Assembly (NCBI GenBank): GCA_018402295.1
Contig: JAGYJI010000006.1
Span: 62,001 to 126,000 of the forward strand
DNA: 64,000 nt
Direction of reading: 5' to 3'
Origin: Pontimonas sp.
GTDB lineage: Bacteria; Actinomycetota; Actinomycetes; Actinomycetales; Microbacteriaceae
Under the pieces are notes generated by a model. That model worked only from the letters and a program-made list of their open reading frames with translations. It made no database searches and was not told the DNA's origin. Positions within the stretch are counted from its first letter, which is position 1. Each line of letters starts with the position of its first letter. This document shows, in pieces, positions 51,825 through 63,300 of the stretch. A program made the translations under genes and the position numbers.

Positions 51825-52695
51825 CTACGGTGTGCTTGCTTCGAGCCTCCCGGCTATCCAGGTGACGAGGTCATCCATGACCTCGTCCTTATTGGTCTCG
51901 TTGAAAATCTCGTGCCTCGCACCGTCATAGACGACCAACTCGACATCACTCGAGCCCTTCTGCAGGTAAGCGTCGGAGAGTTTCTTGACGCTCTTCTCGC
52001 CACCGAGGGTGTCATCGGAGCCGATCATGATCAGAATCGGGATGTCGACGCCGAGCTCCTTCGGGTGTTCCCAACAAACGGGCGGCGTCCACGACACCGA
52101 AGAGTTTCAGGGTGTTCGCCACGAAAGTGAGGGGTCGTCTCTCCAGGCCTCGTGGACTGCCACATCTCGGGAGAGCCACTCGGCACCAATCGAACCCAGG
52201 TGCTTGTGTTTGGCGTTGAGTTCTCCGGAATACATGGACCCTGGCATCCGATAGGCGGTGCCGGTGAAGATGACTCCGTCATACTCGCTGGCCCCACCCT
52301 GGTTCAGGATGATTTGCCCGATGATGGAGCCCCAACTGTGTCCCAGAAAAACAGCGGGACTCCCGGTCGCTCCTGGCGAATAATGCCCGTGAAGGCACGC
52401 ACCGCAGCGACCGTGGCGGGCATACCGCCAGGACCCAGTTTTCCGAGCTTGCTGTGATCCCCTCCCACTGTTCAAGGCCTGTGGCGCCGTGGCCGCGGTG
52501 CTCATCCGCCCACACCTCGAAGCCCTCATGCACCAGCCTGGTGACCAGTCCGTCATAGCGCAGGGCGTGCTCCCCCAGACCGTGGGCGAGCTGGATAATG
52601 GCCTTCGGTGTCCCTTGAGGTGACCAGCGGTGATAGTGGATGGTGACTCCATAGGAGTCCACAAAGATGTCGTCTGTGCGCTTCGAGTGCGGCCA
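51825..52695 (-). CDS. Alpha/beta hydrolase, monoacylglycerol-lipase/lysophospholipase type (several apparent frameshifts)
   Basis: IIQLAHGLGEHALRYDGLVTRLVHEGFEVWADEHRGHGATG; VFLGHSWGSIIGQ; IPILIMIGSDDTLGGEKSVKKLSDAYLQKGSSDVELVVYDGARHEIFNE. Confidence 0.87.
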
Positions 52696-52705
52696 TGGCG
52701 CAAAC

Positions 52706-53830
52706 CTATTGCGTGGGCCCGAACAGGTCGAAGGCCACTGTCCTGTGCACCGCTTCGGTATCACTGGGGTGATACACACCCGCCAAAACATCTCGTTGTA
52801 GGCGGGACAGCTCGTGACCGGAGCGATAGGCGCTGCCGCCGACGATGCGAAGCGCTGTGTCCACGACACTGCGCGCACCCTCGACGCTCTGGTGCTTCAT
52901 TCCGGAGAGCAACCGGAACCAATGCTCGGGGACCTCACCGCCCTCATCCACCCAGGAGCAATAGGTCTCCAGTTGCGGGGTCAACGCGTCGAGGGTAATC
53001 GCCGAGGACGCCGCCTGCCGTCTGATGTCGGGGTCTTCTGCGAGGGAGACACCATCCTCCAGCGCGCTGACTTTGCCGGTGGCACCGGCAACGGTCAGCT
53101 CCAGCGCTCGATCGGCGATACCGGCATACACACTGGAGACCAACAACAAGAAGTTTTGGAATATGGCCACCGTGAACGGGTCCTGATTGGGGCCAGCCGG
53201 GAGACGCCTCGCAACCCGGGAGTCCTCCACCACCACCCCGTCCAACTGGGTGGTGTAACTCTGGGTTGCCCGCATCCCCAGGGTGTCCCAGTCGGGGGTA
53301 TTGGACCAGCCCTCCTGGTCGCGGGTGATGAAACCGTGAACAATCTCGTCGCCGAGTCGACCCAGCAGGCTCAACCTCGTCCAGACTGGCGAAAGTGAGA
53401 CAAAGATCTTCTGCCCGGTGTAGGAAAAACCACCCTCCACCTCGGTGACGGTGACCAGTGAATCAGAGAGCACCCTGTCATTCCCGCGCTCACTCACACC
53501 AAAGGCAAACAGTTCTCCCGCTTCGCCGTCATCGAGAACCCATTGCAACTCCTGGTGACCGGCTTTCACCATGTCTCTGGCCACACCCATCCAGGTGAGG
53601 TGCATTCCCACCCCGAGCGCGGTGGCGGGTGCGTGGGCTGCCAGTCTGCGCTGATCGGAGGACATCTGCGACAGCGATCGAGGCTTCAAATAGCCGATGT
53701 CGCGGAGAATCTCGAGATCCTCGTGGAAGAACTCGTTGCGCTGGTCATAGCCCGGAGCACGGTCTCGAATACCCGCAAGAATCTCGTCGGTCAAGACCGA
53801 CGAGGCCACTAACCCACCGCGAGCGTTCAC
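52706..53830 (-). CDS. Acyl-CoA dehydrogenase family protein
   Basis: LVTVTEVEGGFSYTGQKIFVSLSPVWTRLSLLGRL; GGSAYRSGHELSRLQRDVLAGVYHPSDTEAVHRTVAFDLFGP. Confidence 0.85.
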   Translation of the reverse strand: MNARGGLVASSVLTDEILAGIRDRAPGYDQRNEFFHEDLEILRDIGYLKPRSLSQMSSDQRRLAAHAPATALGVGMHLTWMGVARDMVKAGHQELQWVLDDGEAGELFAFGVSERGNDRVLSDSLVTVTEVEGGFSYTGQKIFVSLSPVWTRLSLLGRLGDEIVHGFITRDQEGWSNTPDWDTLGMRATQSYTTQLDGVVVEDSRVARRLPAGPNQDPFTVAIFQNFLLLVSSVYAGIADRALELTVAGATGKVSALEDGVSLAEDPDIRRQAASSAITLDALTPQLETYCSWVDEGGEVPEHWFRLLSGMKHQSVEGARSVVDTALRIVGGSAYRSGHELSRLQRDVLAGVYHPSDTEAVHRTVAFDLFGPTQ

Positions 53831-53834
53831 GTTT

Positions 53835-54963
53835 CTAGGCTAACGCGCCTTCTGGTTCCTCCACTGGGAAAACCAGGGCGGGGTGACGCAAAGCCAGGTG
53901 GAAGTCTTGTCCCACGGAGGGCAAGAAGGGTGCGGCAATCCGAGCGCGAACGCGCTCGGGGTGTCCGGTCAGATCAAATTCCACCAGAGCGTCGTGGCCC
54001 GCATAGGACACGCCCTTCACCTGAGCAGCGATTCCCGAGGGCGAGGGGACGAGCCATTCGGGCCGCACCACCACGCGGACTGTGTCACCGTTCTTTGGCT
54101 CCGACCCTTGAGCCGTCGCCGCCACATCACCCAGAGCACAAATGACGTGTCCGGTGCAGCCCAAACGATTCTCTGAAGGACCGCAGAAGTCCTTGGCGCC
54201 ACACTGCTGACAGTTCAGGGCATCGTCTTTCCAGATTCCCTCCAGCTCGACAGTGTCGCCGACAAACGAGGCCACCCACGGTGTTGCCGGGGATTCATAC
54301 ACTTCCAGTCGGGGTGCCGACCTGGGCGATGCGCCCGTTGTCCATGACGACGACGAGGTCGGCCAAATCGAGTGCTTCTTCACGATCATGGGTCACCATG
54401 ATCGCGGTGGTTTCCTTCTCCCGGAGAATACGCGCTACATCGCGCCCCAGGGAATGACGCAGAACACTATCAAGGGCTCCAAAGGGTTCATCCAGCAGCA
54501 GCACATCCGGCGCTGGGGCGAGGGCTCGCGCCAGCGCCACGCGCTGGGCTTGACCACCGGAGAGCTGCCCCGGCGCACGGTCTGTGAACCCGGTCAGTCC
54601 GATCAGAGAAGCCAACTCCTCCACGCGCTCGGTGCGGCGACGTCCCCCTGGAAGCGAGAAACCGATGTTGTCTCCCACGCTCAGGTGAGGGAACAGGGAT
54701 GACTCTTGGGGAACCCAGCCAATTCCCCGCTGCTCAGGTGGTACACGGACCTTGGAGGAGGACAACTCTCGTGTTCCCACAGTGATGGTTCCAGAATCGA
54801 TCGGAACAAGACCGGCAAGCGCCATCAACAAACTGGTCTTGCCACACCCCGAGGGTCCGAGAATTGCGACCAAGGATCCCGAGGGAACCACGAGGGAGAC
54901 ATCCCGCAACGCTTGGCGTGAGCCGTAGGAGAGGCTGATGTTGTTGATCGTGAGCGTCGTCAC
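53835..54963 (-). CDS. Ferric iron ABC transporter ATP-binding protein (FbpC-like; apparent frameshift near 54300)
   Basis: AILGPSGCGKTSLLMALAGLVPIDSGT, LSGGQAQRVALARALAPAPDVLLLDEPFGALD; C-terminal TOBE-like VVVRPEWLVPSPSGIAAQVKGVSYAGHDALVEFDL. Confidence 0.9.
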
Positions 54964-56532
54964 ATCTCCTCCTTCGCTACGGATCGAACTCCCGAGAGAA
55001 TCATCGCAGGGATTGCTGCGACGACCACGAGAACGGCGGCGTAGGGGGCTGCTGCACCGAACTCACCGGCCGCTGTTCTCGACCACAGTTCAGTCGCGAG
55101 GGTGCTGGAGCCGAGCGGCCTCAGCAACAGAGTCGCCGGCAGCTCTTTCATCGTGGTGATGGCCACCAGCAGAGCCCCAATTCCAATCCCCGGCAGGGCA
55201 AGAGGAACGGTGACTCTCCGCCACGCCTGGAAGCGAGATGCGCCCAGGGTCCTCGCCACATTGACGAGGTCAACCGAGACCCCTTCAATGCTGGCGCGCG
55301 CGGTTCCGAGTGCTTTGGGCATAAACAGCACCGCATAGGCAAACACCAACACCACGACGGTTTGATAGAGCGCCGGGATGACGGAGAGGGAGAAAAAGAC
55401 CAAAGACAGTCCCACAACAATGCCTGGGAGGCCATTGGAGAGATAGCCAGCACCCTCCAGGGCGGGAATCCACTTGTTCGTGTAGCGGGCCGCCAGTGCC
55501 GCGAGGGGCAGTGCGAGCAGGAGTGCCACCACCGCCGCCGCCACTGACACACCAATCGTGGTGGTGGTGGCCTGGAGGAGACCTTCGGGGTTCAGAGCAC
55601 GCAGGGTCGTGGCTTCTGCCAACCGGCCGCCCAACCCAATCAGAGGAATCAGTACCCCCACCACGGGCGGCAGAGCAACGATGGTGATAAACAACACCCT
55701 CGCCCAGGCTGACAGGGGCTCCTTGGACGAATGCGTTGCCGTTGTGCGAGTCAGGGAGCCTCTTGCTCCGCGCTCGGCTGCCACCACGATCACAGCAATC
55801 ACGACCAGGAGCAGTGCCAGAACCGCGGCTTGGGAGCGGTCAAAGCTCGCTGCGTATGCCTGCTGGACCCCCCAGGTGAGGGTCTGGAATCGGAGCATGG
55901 CGACCAAACCAAAATCGCTCAGGGTGTAGAGGAACACCAGAAGCCCACCCGCAATGGCGGCGGGTCGAACCTGGGGCCAGGTCACTCGCCAAAACGCCTG
56001 TGCGGGACCGAGGCCCAGGGTTCTGGCGACAGCCTCACCATCTGCAGAGGTGCCCCGCAAGACAGCCGCAACGGGGAGGGTGACATAGGGAATGGTCACA
56101 GCACTGAGCAGCGCCCAACTGGGCCAGAAACCGTTCAGACCCGGCAGAATCACGAGCCACCCGTAAGAGGCCAGGTAGGAGGGGACCGCGAGGGGTAAGC
56201 GCTGAAATGAGCAACCAGGTTCGTGCCGCCCCGATGCGCAGACGCGTCACAATCGTCGCGATGAGTGTTCCCATCGCAATTGCGGTGGCGGATACGGCAA
56301 CGCTCAGCCCAATCGTGTTCACCACCAGTTCGCCCACCAGGGGTCGCCCAAAGATTGCCGCCAGTTCCGATAGAGGAACATCAGAAGCCCGCACCGCGAG
56401 ATAGACCAGGGGGATGGAGACCGTCCCGACAGCCAAGACCGCCAGAATCGTCAACCAGGCGGGTGGCCTGCTCACGCGAGACACCCCTGCGCTTGGCGCA
56501 GGGGTGTGCTCGGATGTTGTCGTTGTGGGCAC
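54960..56532 (-). CDS. Ferric iron ABC transporter permease (FbpB-like, two BPD permease modules; apparent frameshift near 56195)
   Basis: LGLGPAQAFWRVTWPQVRPAAIAGGLLVFLYTLSDFG; RTLGASRFQAWRRVTVPLALPGIGIGALLVAITTMKELPATLLL. Confidence 0.9.
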
Positions 56533-56557
56533 ACAGGCCTTTCGTATACCGACTGGG

Positions 56558-57645
56558 TTAGAGAATCAGCCCATACTTCCTCAGGAGATCCTGGGTCTCC
56601 TTCAGAGTAGCGAGGTCGGAGAGGTCAAAACCAGAAATCGCCAGGTCCTCTAGCGCCGGGAGACCCTCGGGTGTTCCTATTCCTGGCACCAAGGGGTATT
56701 CAAATGTCTGCTCCACAAAATACTCTTGCGCCTCATCAGAGACAAAGAACTTGATCAGTTCAAGGGCATCCAGATCAAAGCTCTGAGCCGCGAGCAACCC
56801 CACTCCGGTCACGTTCACAATCGAGGCAGGGTCACCTTTTTCGGTGAAGTGAAGCTGGGCCCGCAGGTTCTCGGCTCCTCGTTCAAAGGCCAGCCGGTCC
56901 CAGTAATAGTGGTTAATCAGACCCAACGGAATTGTTCCCTCATTCACCGCCTCGAGAATCGCTCCATTGCTCTCAAAGATCTGCGGATCGTTGATGTTGA
57001 GGCCCGAGACCCACTGGTCGGCAGCGCTTTCGCCCTTCAAAACCCGGTAGGCGGTGACGAAGGACTGGAAGCTTGCGTTACCCGGTGCCACCCCGACTTT
57101 GCCCGACCACGTGGGTCCCACAATTTCATCAGCCGTTGTAGGGAGCTCCTCCACACTCAGCGTCTCGCTGTCATAGACAACAACCCGAGCACGCCCGGTG
57201 ATACCCACCCAGGTGTCGTCATAGGAGGTGAACTCGGGAATCACTCGGTCGGTGATGTCCGAGGGCAGTTCGGCGAAGAGGCCCTCAAGGCTGAGCGCGC
57301 CCAGTGCGCCCGCGTCTTGGGAGAGGAACACAGACGCGGGACTGTCCGCACCTTCCTCCAGAAGCTGAGCTGCCAGCTCTGAACTGCCCGCGTAGCGAAT
57401 GTCCACGGTGATGCCTGTTTGCTCAGTGAACGCATCAATCAGGGGCTGCACCAACGTTTCATTGCGACCCGAATACAGGATGACGTAATCGTCAGCAACG
57501 GGTTCGATGGCCACCTCCTCGACAACACTCGTCCGTGGGGGCCTGCTCCTGGGCAACCTCAACTTCGGGGTCGCCGCACACGCCGCGAGGACAAAGGCGG
57601 AACCGAGGACAAGAGCAACACCACGTAGGCGCGCAGATGTAGGCA
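56558..57645 (-). CDS. Iron ABC transporter substrate-binding lipoprotein (FbpA-like)
   Basis: LVLGSAFVLAACAA lipobox; YVILYSGRNETLVQPLIDAFTEQTGITVDIRYAGSSELAAQLLEEG. Confidence 0.9.
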
Positions 57646-57706
57646 TTTTTCTCCTTTGAGAGACGACGAGGCGATGGACAGTCACTGCCTCAGGTGAGCA
57701 ATAAAG

Positions 57707-57725
57707 TTAGGTTAGCCTAACTTAA
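57707..57725. promoter_or_regulatory. DtxR/IdeR-type iron box
   Basis: ttaggttagcctaacttaa: one mismatch to the DtxR-type 19-mer TTAGGTTAGCCTAACCTAA, 62 bp upstream of the fbpA-like start. Confidence 0.85.
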
Positions 57726-57749
57726 CTCCAGAGGGAAGAGCTGCAGGGG

Positions 57750-58973
57750 TTATTTCGCTGAGAGTTCCCGGAGAACATTCTCCAGCTGATCAAGTCCCCA
57801 GTCCAGATCACGCTTTGACACCACAATCGGTGGCGCCAGGCGGATTGTGGACCCGTGGGTGTCTTTGGCCAGAACGCCCTTGGCCATCAGGGCCTCACAC
57901 ACCTCGCGACCGGTCGCGAGCTTCGGGTCAATATCGATTCCCGCCCACAGACCCACACCGCGAACGGCAAGCACGCCCTTGCCCACCAGCTTCTTCAGGC
58001 GTTTGTGGAGGTGCTTGCCTAAACGCTCCGAGCGTTTTTGCATATCCCCTTTAGCCAGCATCCGAACCACCGCAAGTCCCACGGCCGCAGCAAGAGGGTT
58101 TCCCCCAAAGGTCGAGCCGTGTTGGCCGGGCTTCAAAACACCCATAACGTCGGCCGTGCCAACGACAGCGCTAACCGGAACAATGCCTCCGCCCAGCGCT
58201 TTGCCGAGGATGACCATGTCGGGCATGACTTTCTCGTTCTGGCACTGAAGCGTCGCACCGGTGCGACCAAGCCCGGATTGAATCTCATCCGCAATCATCA
58301 ACACGTTGGTCTTCTTGGTCAGTGCCCGGACCGCTTTCAGATAACCCTTGGGTGGGGTGATGATTCCCGCTTCACCCTGAATCGGCTCCAGCAACACAGC
58401 CACGGTATTCGAGGTGATGGCCTTCTCGAGTGCCTCGATGTTTCCGTAATCAACCTGAACGAACCCCGGAGTGAAGGGGCCAAAGTCTTTTCTCGAGGAC
58501 TCATCGGTAGAGAAACTCACAATCGAAATGGTGCGGCCGTGGAAATTGTCTTTGGCCACCACGATGGTGGCTTTGTTGGCCTCGACACCCTTGACCCGAT
58601 ATCCCCAGGCCCTGGCCACCTTGATGGCGCTCTCCACTGCTTCCGCACCGGAGTTCATGGGCAACACCATGTCCATGCCGACCAAATCCGCGAGCTCTTT
58701 CGCAAACAACCCCAGCTTGTCGTGGTGGAAGGCCCTCGAGGTCAGCGTGACGCGACCCAACTGACGTTTGGCCGCCCGAATCAGGGTCGGATTGGAGTGA
58801 CCAAAGTTGACCGCGGAATACGCAGCCAGGCAGTCGAGATACTTCTTGCCCTCAACGTCCCACACCCAAGCGCCCTTGGCTTTCCCCGCCACCACCGGCA
58901 AAGGGTTGTAGTTCCTGGTCAAAGAGCCTTTCTCGAGCTCCAAGACATCGGGCGTGCTCAGGCGGCGGCTCAT
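57750..58973 (-). CDS. rocD: Ornithine aminotransferase
   Basis: YLDCLAAYSAVNFGHSNPTLI, PMNSGAEAVESAIKVARAWGY, EPIQGEAGIITPPKGYL, ADEIQSGLGRTG, HGSTFGGNPLAAAVG. Confidence 0.93.
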   Translation of the reverse strand: MSRRLSTPDVLELEKGSLTRNYNPLPVVAGKAKGAWVWDVEGKKYLDCLAAYSAVNFGHSNPTLIRAAKRQLGRVTLTSRAFHHDKLGLFAKELADLVGMDMVLPMNSGAEAVESAIKVARAWGYRVKGVEANKATIVVAKDNFHGRTISIVSFSTDESSRKDFGPFTPGFVQVDYGNIEALEKAITSNTVAVLLEPIQGEAGIITPPKGYLKAVRALTKKTNVLMIADEIQSGLGRTGATLQCQNEKVMPDMVILGKALGGGIVPVSAVVGTADVMGVLKPGQHGSTFGGNPLAAAVGLAVVRMLAKGDMQKRSERLGKHLHKRLKKLVGKGVLAVRGVGLWAGIDIDPKLATGREVCEALMAKGVLAKDTHGSTIRLAPPIVVSKRDLDWGLDQLENVLRELSAK

Positions 58974-59816
58974 GCCCTCAACTCTAAAGTGCAACACTTG
59001 ACGCCACCTCCGCCGAGCAACAGCTCGGAAAGCTCAACACCAATCGGGTTAAAACCGCGGTCTCTGAGGTCCTTCGCGAATGTCGTCGCGCGCTCCGCAA
59101 TCACGACGTTGTGTCCATCACTAAAGCTATTGAGACCAAGGATCGCGGCGTCCTCCTCCGTTGCGATGATGGCATCGGGATAGCGCTGGCGCAGAACCGT
59201 CAACGATGCCTCGTCAAAGGCACTGGGCAGATAAGCAATGGTCGTCGGCATCGATCACGGCCAGTGCTGTGTCGAGGTGGTAGTAGCTGGGGTTCACCAA
59301 CTGCAACGAGACCACCTCACGGCCATAGATGTCCGCGATCTCTTGGTGGCTCGAAGTATCGCTGCGGAAGCCAGAGGCCGCCAGAATGGTGTCCCCCACC
59401 AGCAGGAAGTCACCCTCGCCCTCGTTGGTTGCCTGGGGCTCACGGACATCTAGCCCTTGGGATCGGAACCAGTCCATGTAGGCGGGGCCCTCGGGTTGAC
59501 GCTCGGGATAATGGAACCGCGCGCCGTAGGCAATTCCATCCAGAACAAATCCGCCGTTGGCGGCATAGACCATGTCCGGAAGGCCCGGCAGGGAGTCAAT
59601 CAGCTGAACGGTGAATCCCAACTCCACGTAGGTGTCATAGAGAACAGTCCACTGCTTCAGAGCCAGGGAGGTGTCGGTAGGTTCCTCGGGATGCATCCAC
59701 GGGTTGATTCGGTAGCTCACCGTGAAGTGCTCGGGGCGACACATCAGCACCGTGGGCTTGAAGGCCTCCGCAGATTCGCGGGCTGGGGTTTCCGAGGTCT
59801 CAAGCGTTGCGGTCAT
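58970..59816 (-). CDS. DDAH/arginine-dihydrolase-like guanidine-modifying enzyme (apparent frameshift near 59235)
   Basis: VLMCRPEHFTVSYRINPWM, LPGLPDMVYAANGGFVLDG, ATNEGEGDFLLVGDTILAASGFRS, YHLDTALAVI, GGGGVKCCTLEL; 4-bp overlap with rocD. Confidence 0.87.
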
Positions 59817-59835
59817 GCCTTGAGTCTCTCACGCA

Positions 59836-59878
59836 CGAAACGCTTATTTCGAGAGTCCAAACGCGGATATCCTGCGTT
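59836..59878. promoter_or_regulatory. Two dyad sequences in the divergent ddaH-like/lrp intergenic region (candidate Lrp/AsnC sites)
   Basis: cgaaa-cgctta-tttcg at 59836-59851 and aacgc-ggatatcct-gcgtt at about 59860-59878. Confidence 0.45.
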
Positions 59879-59919
59879 TTTGCCGGTACAGAAGCAGATT
59901 TATTGCATATACTCCCCCC

Positions 59920-60357
59920 ATGGACGCAGTAGACCACAAAATCATCGGTGAGCTTCGGCATAACGCCCGCGCAAACTATGGCGACATTGGGGACATTGTC
60001 GGATTGTCCCCCTCCGCAGTAAAGCGCCGGGTCGACAAAATGGTCGCCGAAGGCACCATCCGTGGTTTCACGGTGCTGGTAGATCCGACCGTCGAAGGTC
60101 TAGCCGTAGAGGCCTACGTCGAACTGTTTTGCCAAGGAACGGTGTCCCCGAATGATCTCCGGCGCATCCTGTCGGGCGTTCCCGAGGTCATTGATGCGGG
60201 AACGGTCAGCGGTGACGCTGACGCCATTGTGCACCTGAGAGCCAAAGACATTGCGGCACTCGAGGATGCCCTGGAGCGCGTGCGAAACGCGCCCAACGTC
60301 AACCACACGAAGAGCTCCATCGTGCTCTCGAACCTGATCCACCGCCCCCGCGACTAG
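59920..60357 (+). CDS. Lrp/AsnC family transcriptional regulator
   Basis: MDAVDHKIIGELRHNARANYGDIGDIVGLSPSAVKRRVDKMVAEGTIRGFTVLVDP. Confidence 0.93.
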   Translation: MDAVDHKIIGELRHNARANYGDIGDIVGLSPSAVKRRVDKMVAEGTIRGFTVLVDPTVEGLAVEAYVELFCQGTVSPNDLRRILSGVPEVIDAGTVSGDADAIVHLRAKDIAALEDALERVRNAPNVNHTKSSIVLSNLIHRPRD

Positions 60358-63300
60358 ATCGTCAGGTCGCGGAACCTGGGGTCGAGTGCGCCAAAGCGAT
60401 GAGCTGTCAGAGAGATTGCCTGCTCCACCACGAAGGGCAACATCTCCACGCGACCCGACTCGGTCACCTCGTGACCATAAATGGCGACCTCCGGTGCACC
60501 ATCAAAAGCAACGGACAGCGCATCGGATCGAGAACCCAACAGACGAATCCTCCCCGGAGGATTCCCCGAGACACGCGAGACGAACTCGCGCTCGGTCTCG
60601 ACCACATAGTCCCCGAGCCCGGTGAACTGCGAGCTTCCCTGGCGCAGAAGCCTCAGCGCACCATCGGGAAGAGGGTCCGTCAGTGACACAGTGACGCGAG
60701 CTCCCACTCGTGCACCCGCCAGGACAACGCGAAGAATGTCTCCCAGTGGAACGAACCCTGCGGCGCGAACCGTGACGGGGGTTGGGCGGTAACGGAACAC
60801 ATTGCGCTCCACCGTGAGTCCCGTTTCGTCGGTTGACATTCCAAACACCTCAGACCAGGCGCGCTCATCGTTCGCCAGAGAGCGCAGGAAGAAGCCCTCC
60901 TTCTCGACACTGTCCTCCACGACGAAGGGCAGGAGGCCCTGAATGAACGAGTCCGCTCGTGCAAGGTCAGCATCCGCGCTGGACTTGGCGGTCCTCCAGG
61001 ACCCCAGTCCCATCAGATAGTTGGGGCCACCAGCTTTCGTGCCCGGACCCACGCTGGATTTTTTCCAGCCACCAAAAGGTTGACGCTGAACAATGGCTCC
61101 GGTGATTCCTCGGTTGACATAACAGTTTCCTGCTTCGACGCGATCGAGCCAGTAGGTGACCTCGTCGGGATCCAGGGAGTGAATACCGGCGGTCAACCCA
61201 TAGTCGACCCCGTTTTGGAAGGAGAGCGCCTCGTCCAACGACTTGGCGCTCATGATCCCGAGAATCGGACCAAAGTATTCCGTTTGGTGGAACGTGCTTC
61301 CGGGCTTCACGCCCTCGCGAACACCCGGACTCCACAGGCGACCCTGATCATCAAGGAGTTGGGGTGTGAGCAACCAGGACTCTCCCGGGCCAAGCTCCGT
61401 GAGGCCAGAGTTGAGCTTGCTTCCAGGTCGCTCAATGACAGGACCCATGACCGACTCAGGATTATCGGGGTATCCCACGCGAAGCGTGGTCACCGCGTCC
61501 ATGAGTTGGCGGCGGAACCTCTCCGATTTCGCCACTGACCCCACCAGGATGACCAAGCTCGCGGCCGAGCACTTCTGGCCCGCGTGCCCAAAGGCACTCT
61601 TGACGATGTCGGCAACCGCCAAATCGAAGTCCGCACTCGGAGTAACGATGAGGGCGTTTTTTCCACTGGTTTCTGCGAGGAGCGGAAGGTCAGCGCGCCA
61701 GGATCGGAACAACTGCGCGGTCTCAAAGCCACCGGTCAAAATCAGTCGGTCAACCCCCGGGTGCGAAATAAGACCGCGACCGATCTGTCCTTCCTCCACA
61801 TCCACCAGCTGGAGGACATCTCGGGGGACGCCCGCTGCCCAGAGCGCCTCCACCATGACCGCGCCACAGCGCCGAACCTGAGGGGCGGGCTTGATGGCAA
61901 CAGCACTTCCGGCAGCAAGCGCCGAGAGAACAGACCCGGCGGGAATCGCGACCGGGAAGTTCCACGGTGGTGTGACAAGAGTGAAACGCGAGGGTTGGAA
62001 CTTAGCCCCGTCAATGGTGTCTAGGTCAAGCGCCAGTTGGGCGTAATAGCGGGCAAAGTCAATCGCTTCACTGATCTCGGGGTCACCCTCTTGGAGAGTC
62101 TTACCGGCTTCTTGCATCATCACGGCCAGCAACTCTGCTCGCTTAAGCGCCAGCTGGTCGGCGGCTTTCAGGAGGATGGCAGCGCGTTCTTGCCCAGACT
62201 TCTGCGCCCACTTAGCTCCAGCCTGGCGCCCACTGGACACGAGATCATCCACCGCGATACCGCCCTTGATGGGTCCGAAGGAATCCGGAATCCCGGCTGT
62301 GCGCAACGACTCAAGGCCGAGTTCTTTCCCTCGCTTGGATTTTGCCAGGGCACGAATCTCGTCTGCCCACTCCCTGTTGTGGACGATGGAGGGATCCGTG
62401 TCTGCCTCATTGTGGAAGGGCTCGCCGGGCTTAATGCCGCGAGGCCCCTCGGAGCTGCGATTCTGTGCCCGGTGAACGGGCGGTGCCTTCGAGGTGAGTG
62501 CCGCCAAAGAATCGCGGAAACGCTGCTCTTCGCGACGGAACACCTCGTCGTTGTCGTGCAGATCAAAGACTGCCGACATGAAATTCTCGGAACTTGCGTT
62601 TTCGTCGAGTCGGCGAACCAGGTAACCCACGGCCGCGTCGAATTCTTTGGGGTGCACCACCGGTGTGTAGAGAATTAGGTTCCCCACAGTCTCGCGAACA
62701 GCATCGGCCTGATCGGGGGCCATCCCAATGAGCATCTCGAAGTCAACCGCGCTTCCGACTCCCCGGCGCTCGGCCAGCAGGTGGGCGAAGGCAACATCGA
62801 ACAGGTTGTGACCGGCAACACCAATCCGAACGTTTTTGCTGCGCGAGGGGGTCAGAGACCACTCCAGAACGCGCTTGTAGTTGGTGTCACTGGCCTGCTT
62901 GGAGGGCAACACGGCGAGAGGCCAGTCGTGGAGTTCGGCATCGACCTGCTCCATCTGCAGGTTCGCGCCCTTCACCACTCGAACCTTGAGCGGAGCCCCA
63001 CCGGCCTTGACCCTGGCGGCGGCAAAACTTTGAATGCGCTTCATCGCGGCGAACGCCTCAGGCAAATAGGCCTGCAGCACGATTCCAGCTCTGTAGGTCC
63101 GCAGGCTCTTGTCCCCGAGGACGCGCTCAAACACATCGAGCGTCAGGTCCAGGTCTTTGAATTCCTCCATGTCCAAGTTGATGAAAGTAGGAGGGGTGGT
63201 GGCGGCGGCTTCCTTGTAGAGGGGAATCAGTCGCTTCACGACCCGATCGAGTGTCTCCTTATATGCCCACATGGAGAGCTGGCTGGAGATAGCCGACACC

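Noticed and set aside
58038-59183. 381-aa plus-strand ORF
   Set aside because: Antisense to rocD and the ddaH-like gene; composition is that of a shadow ORF
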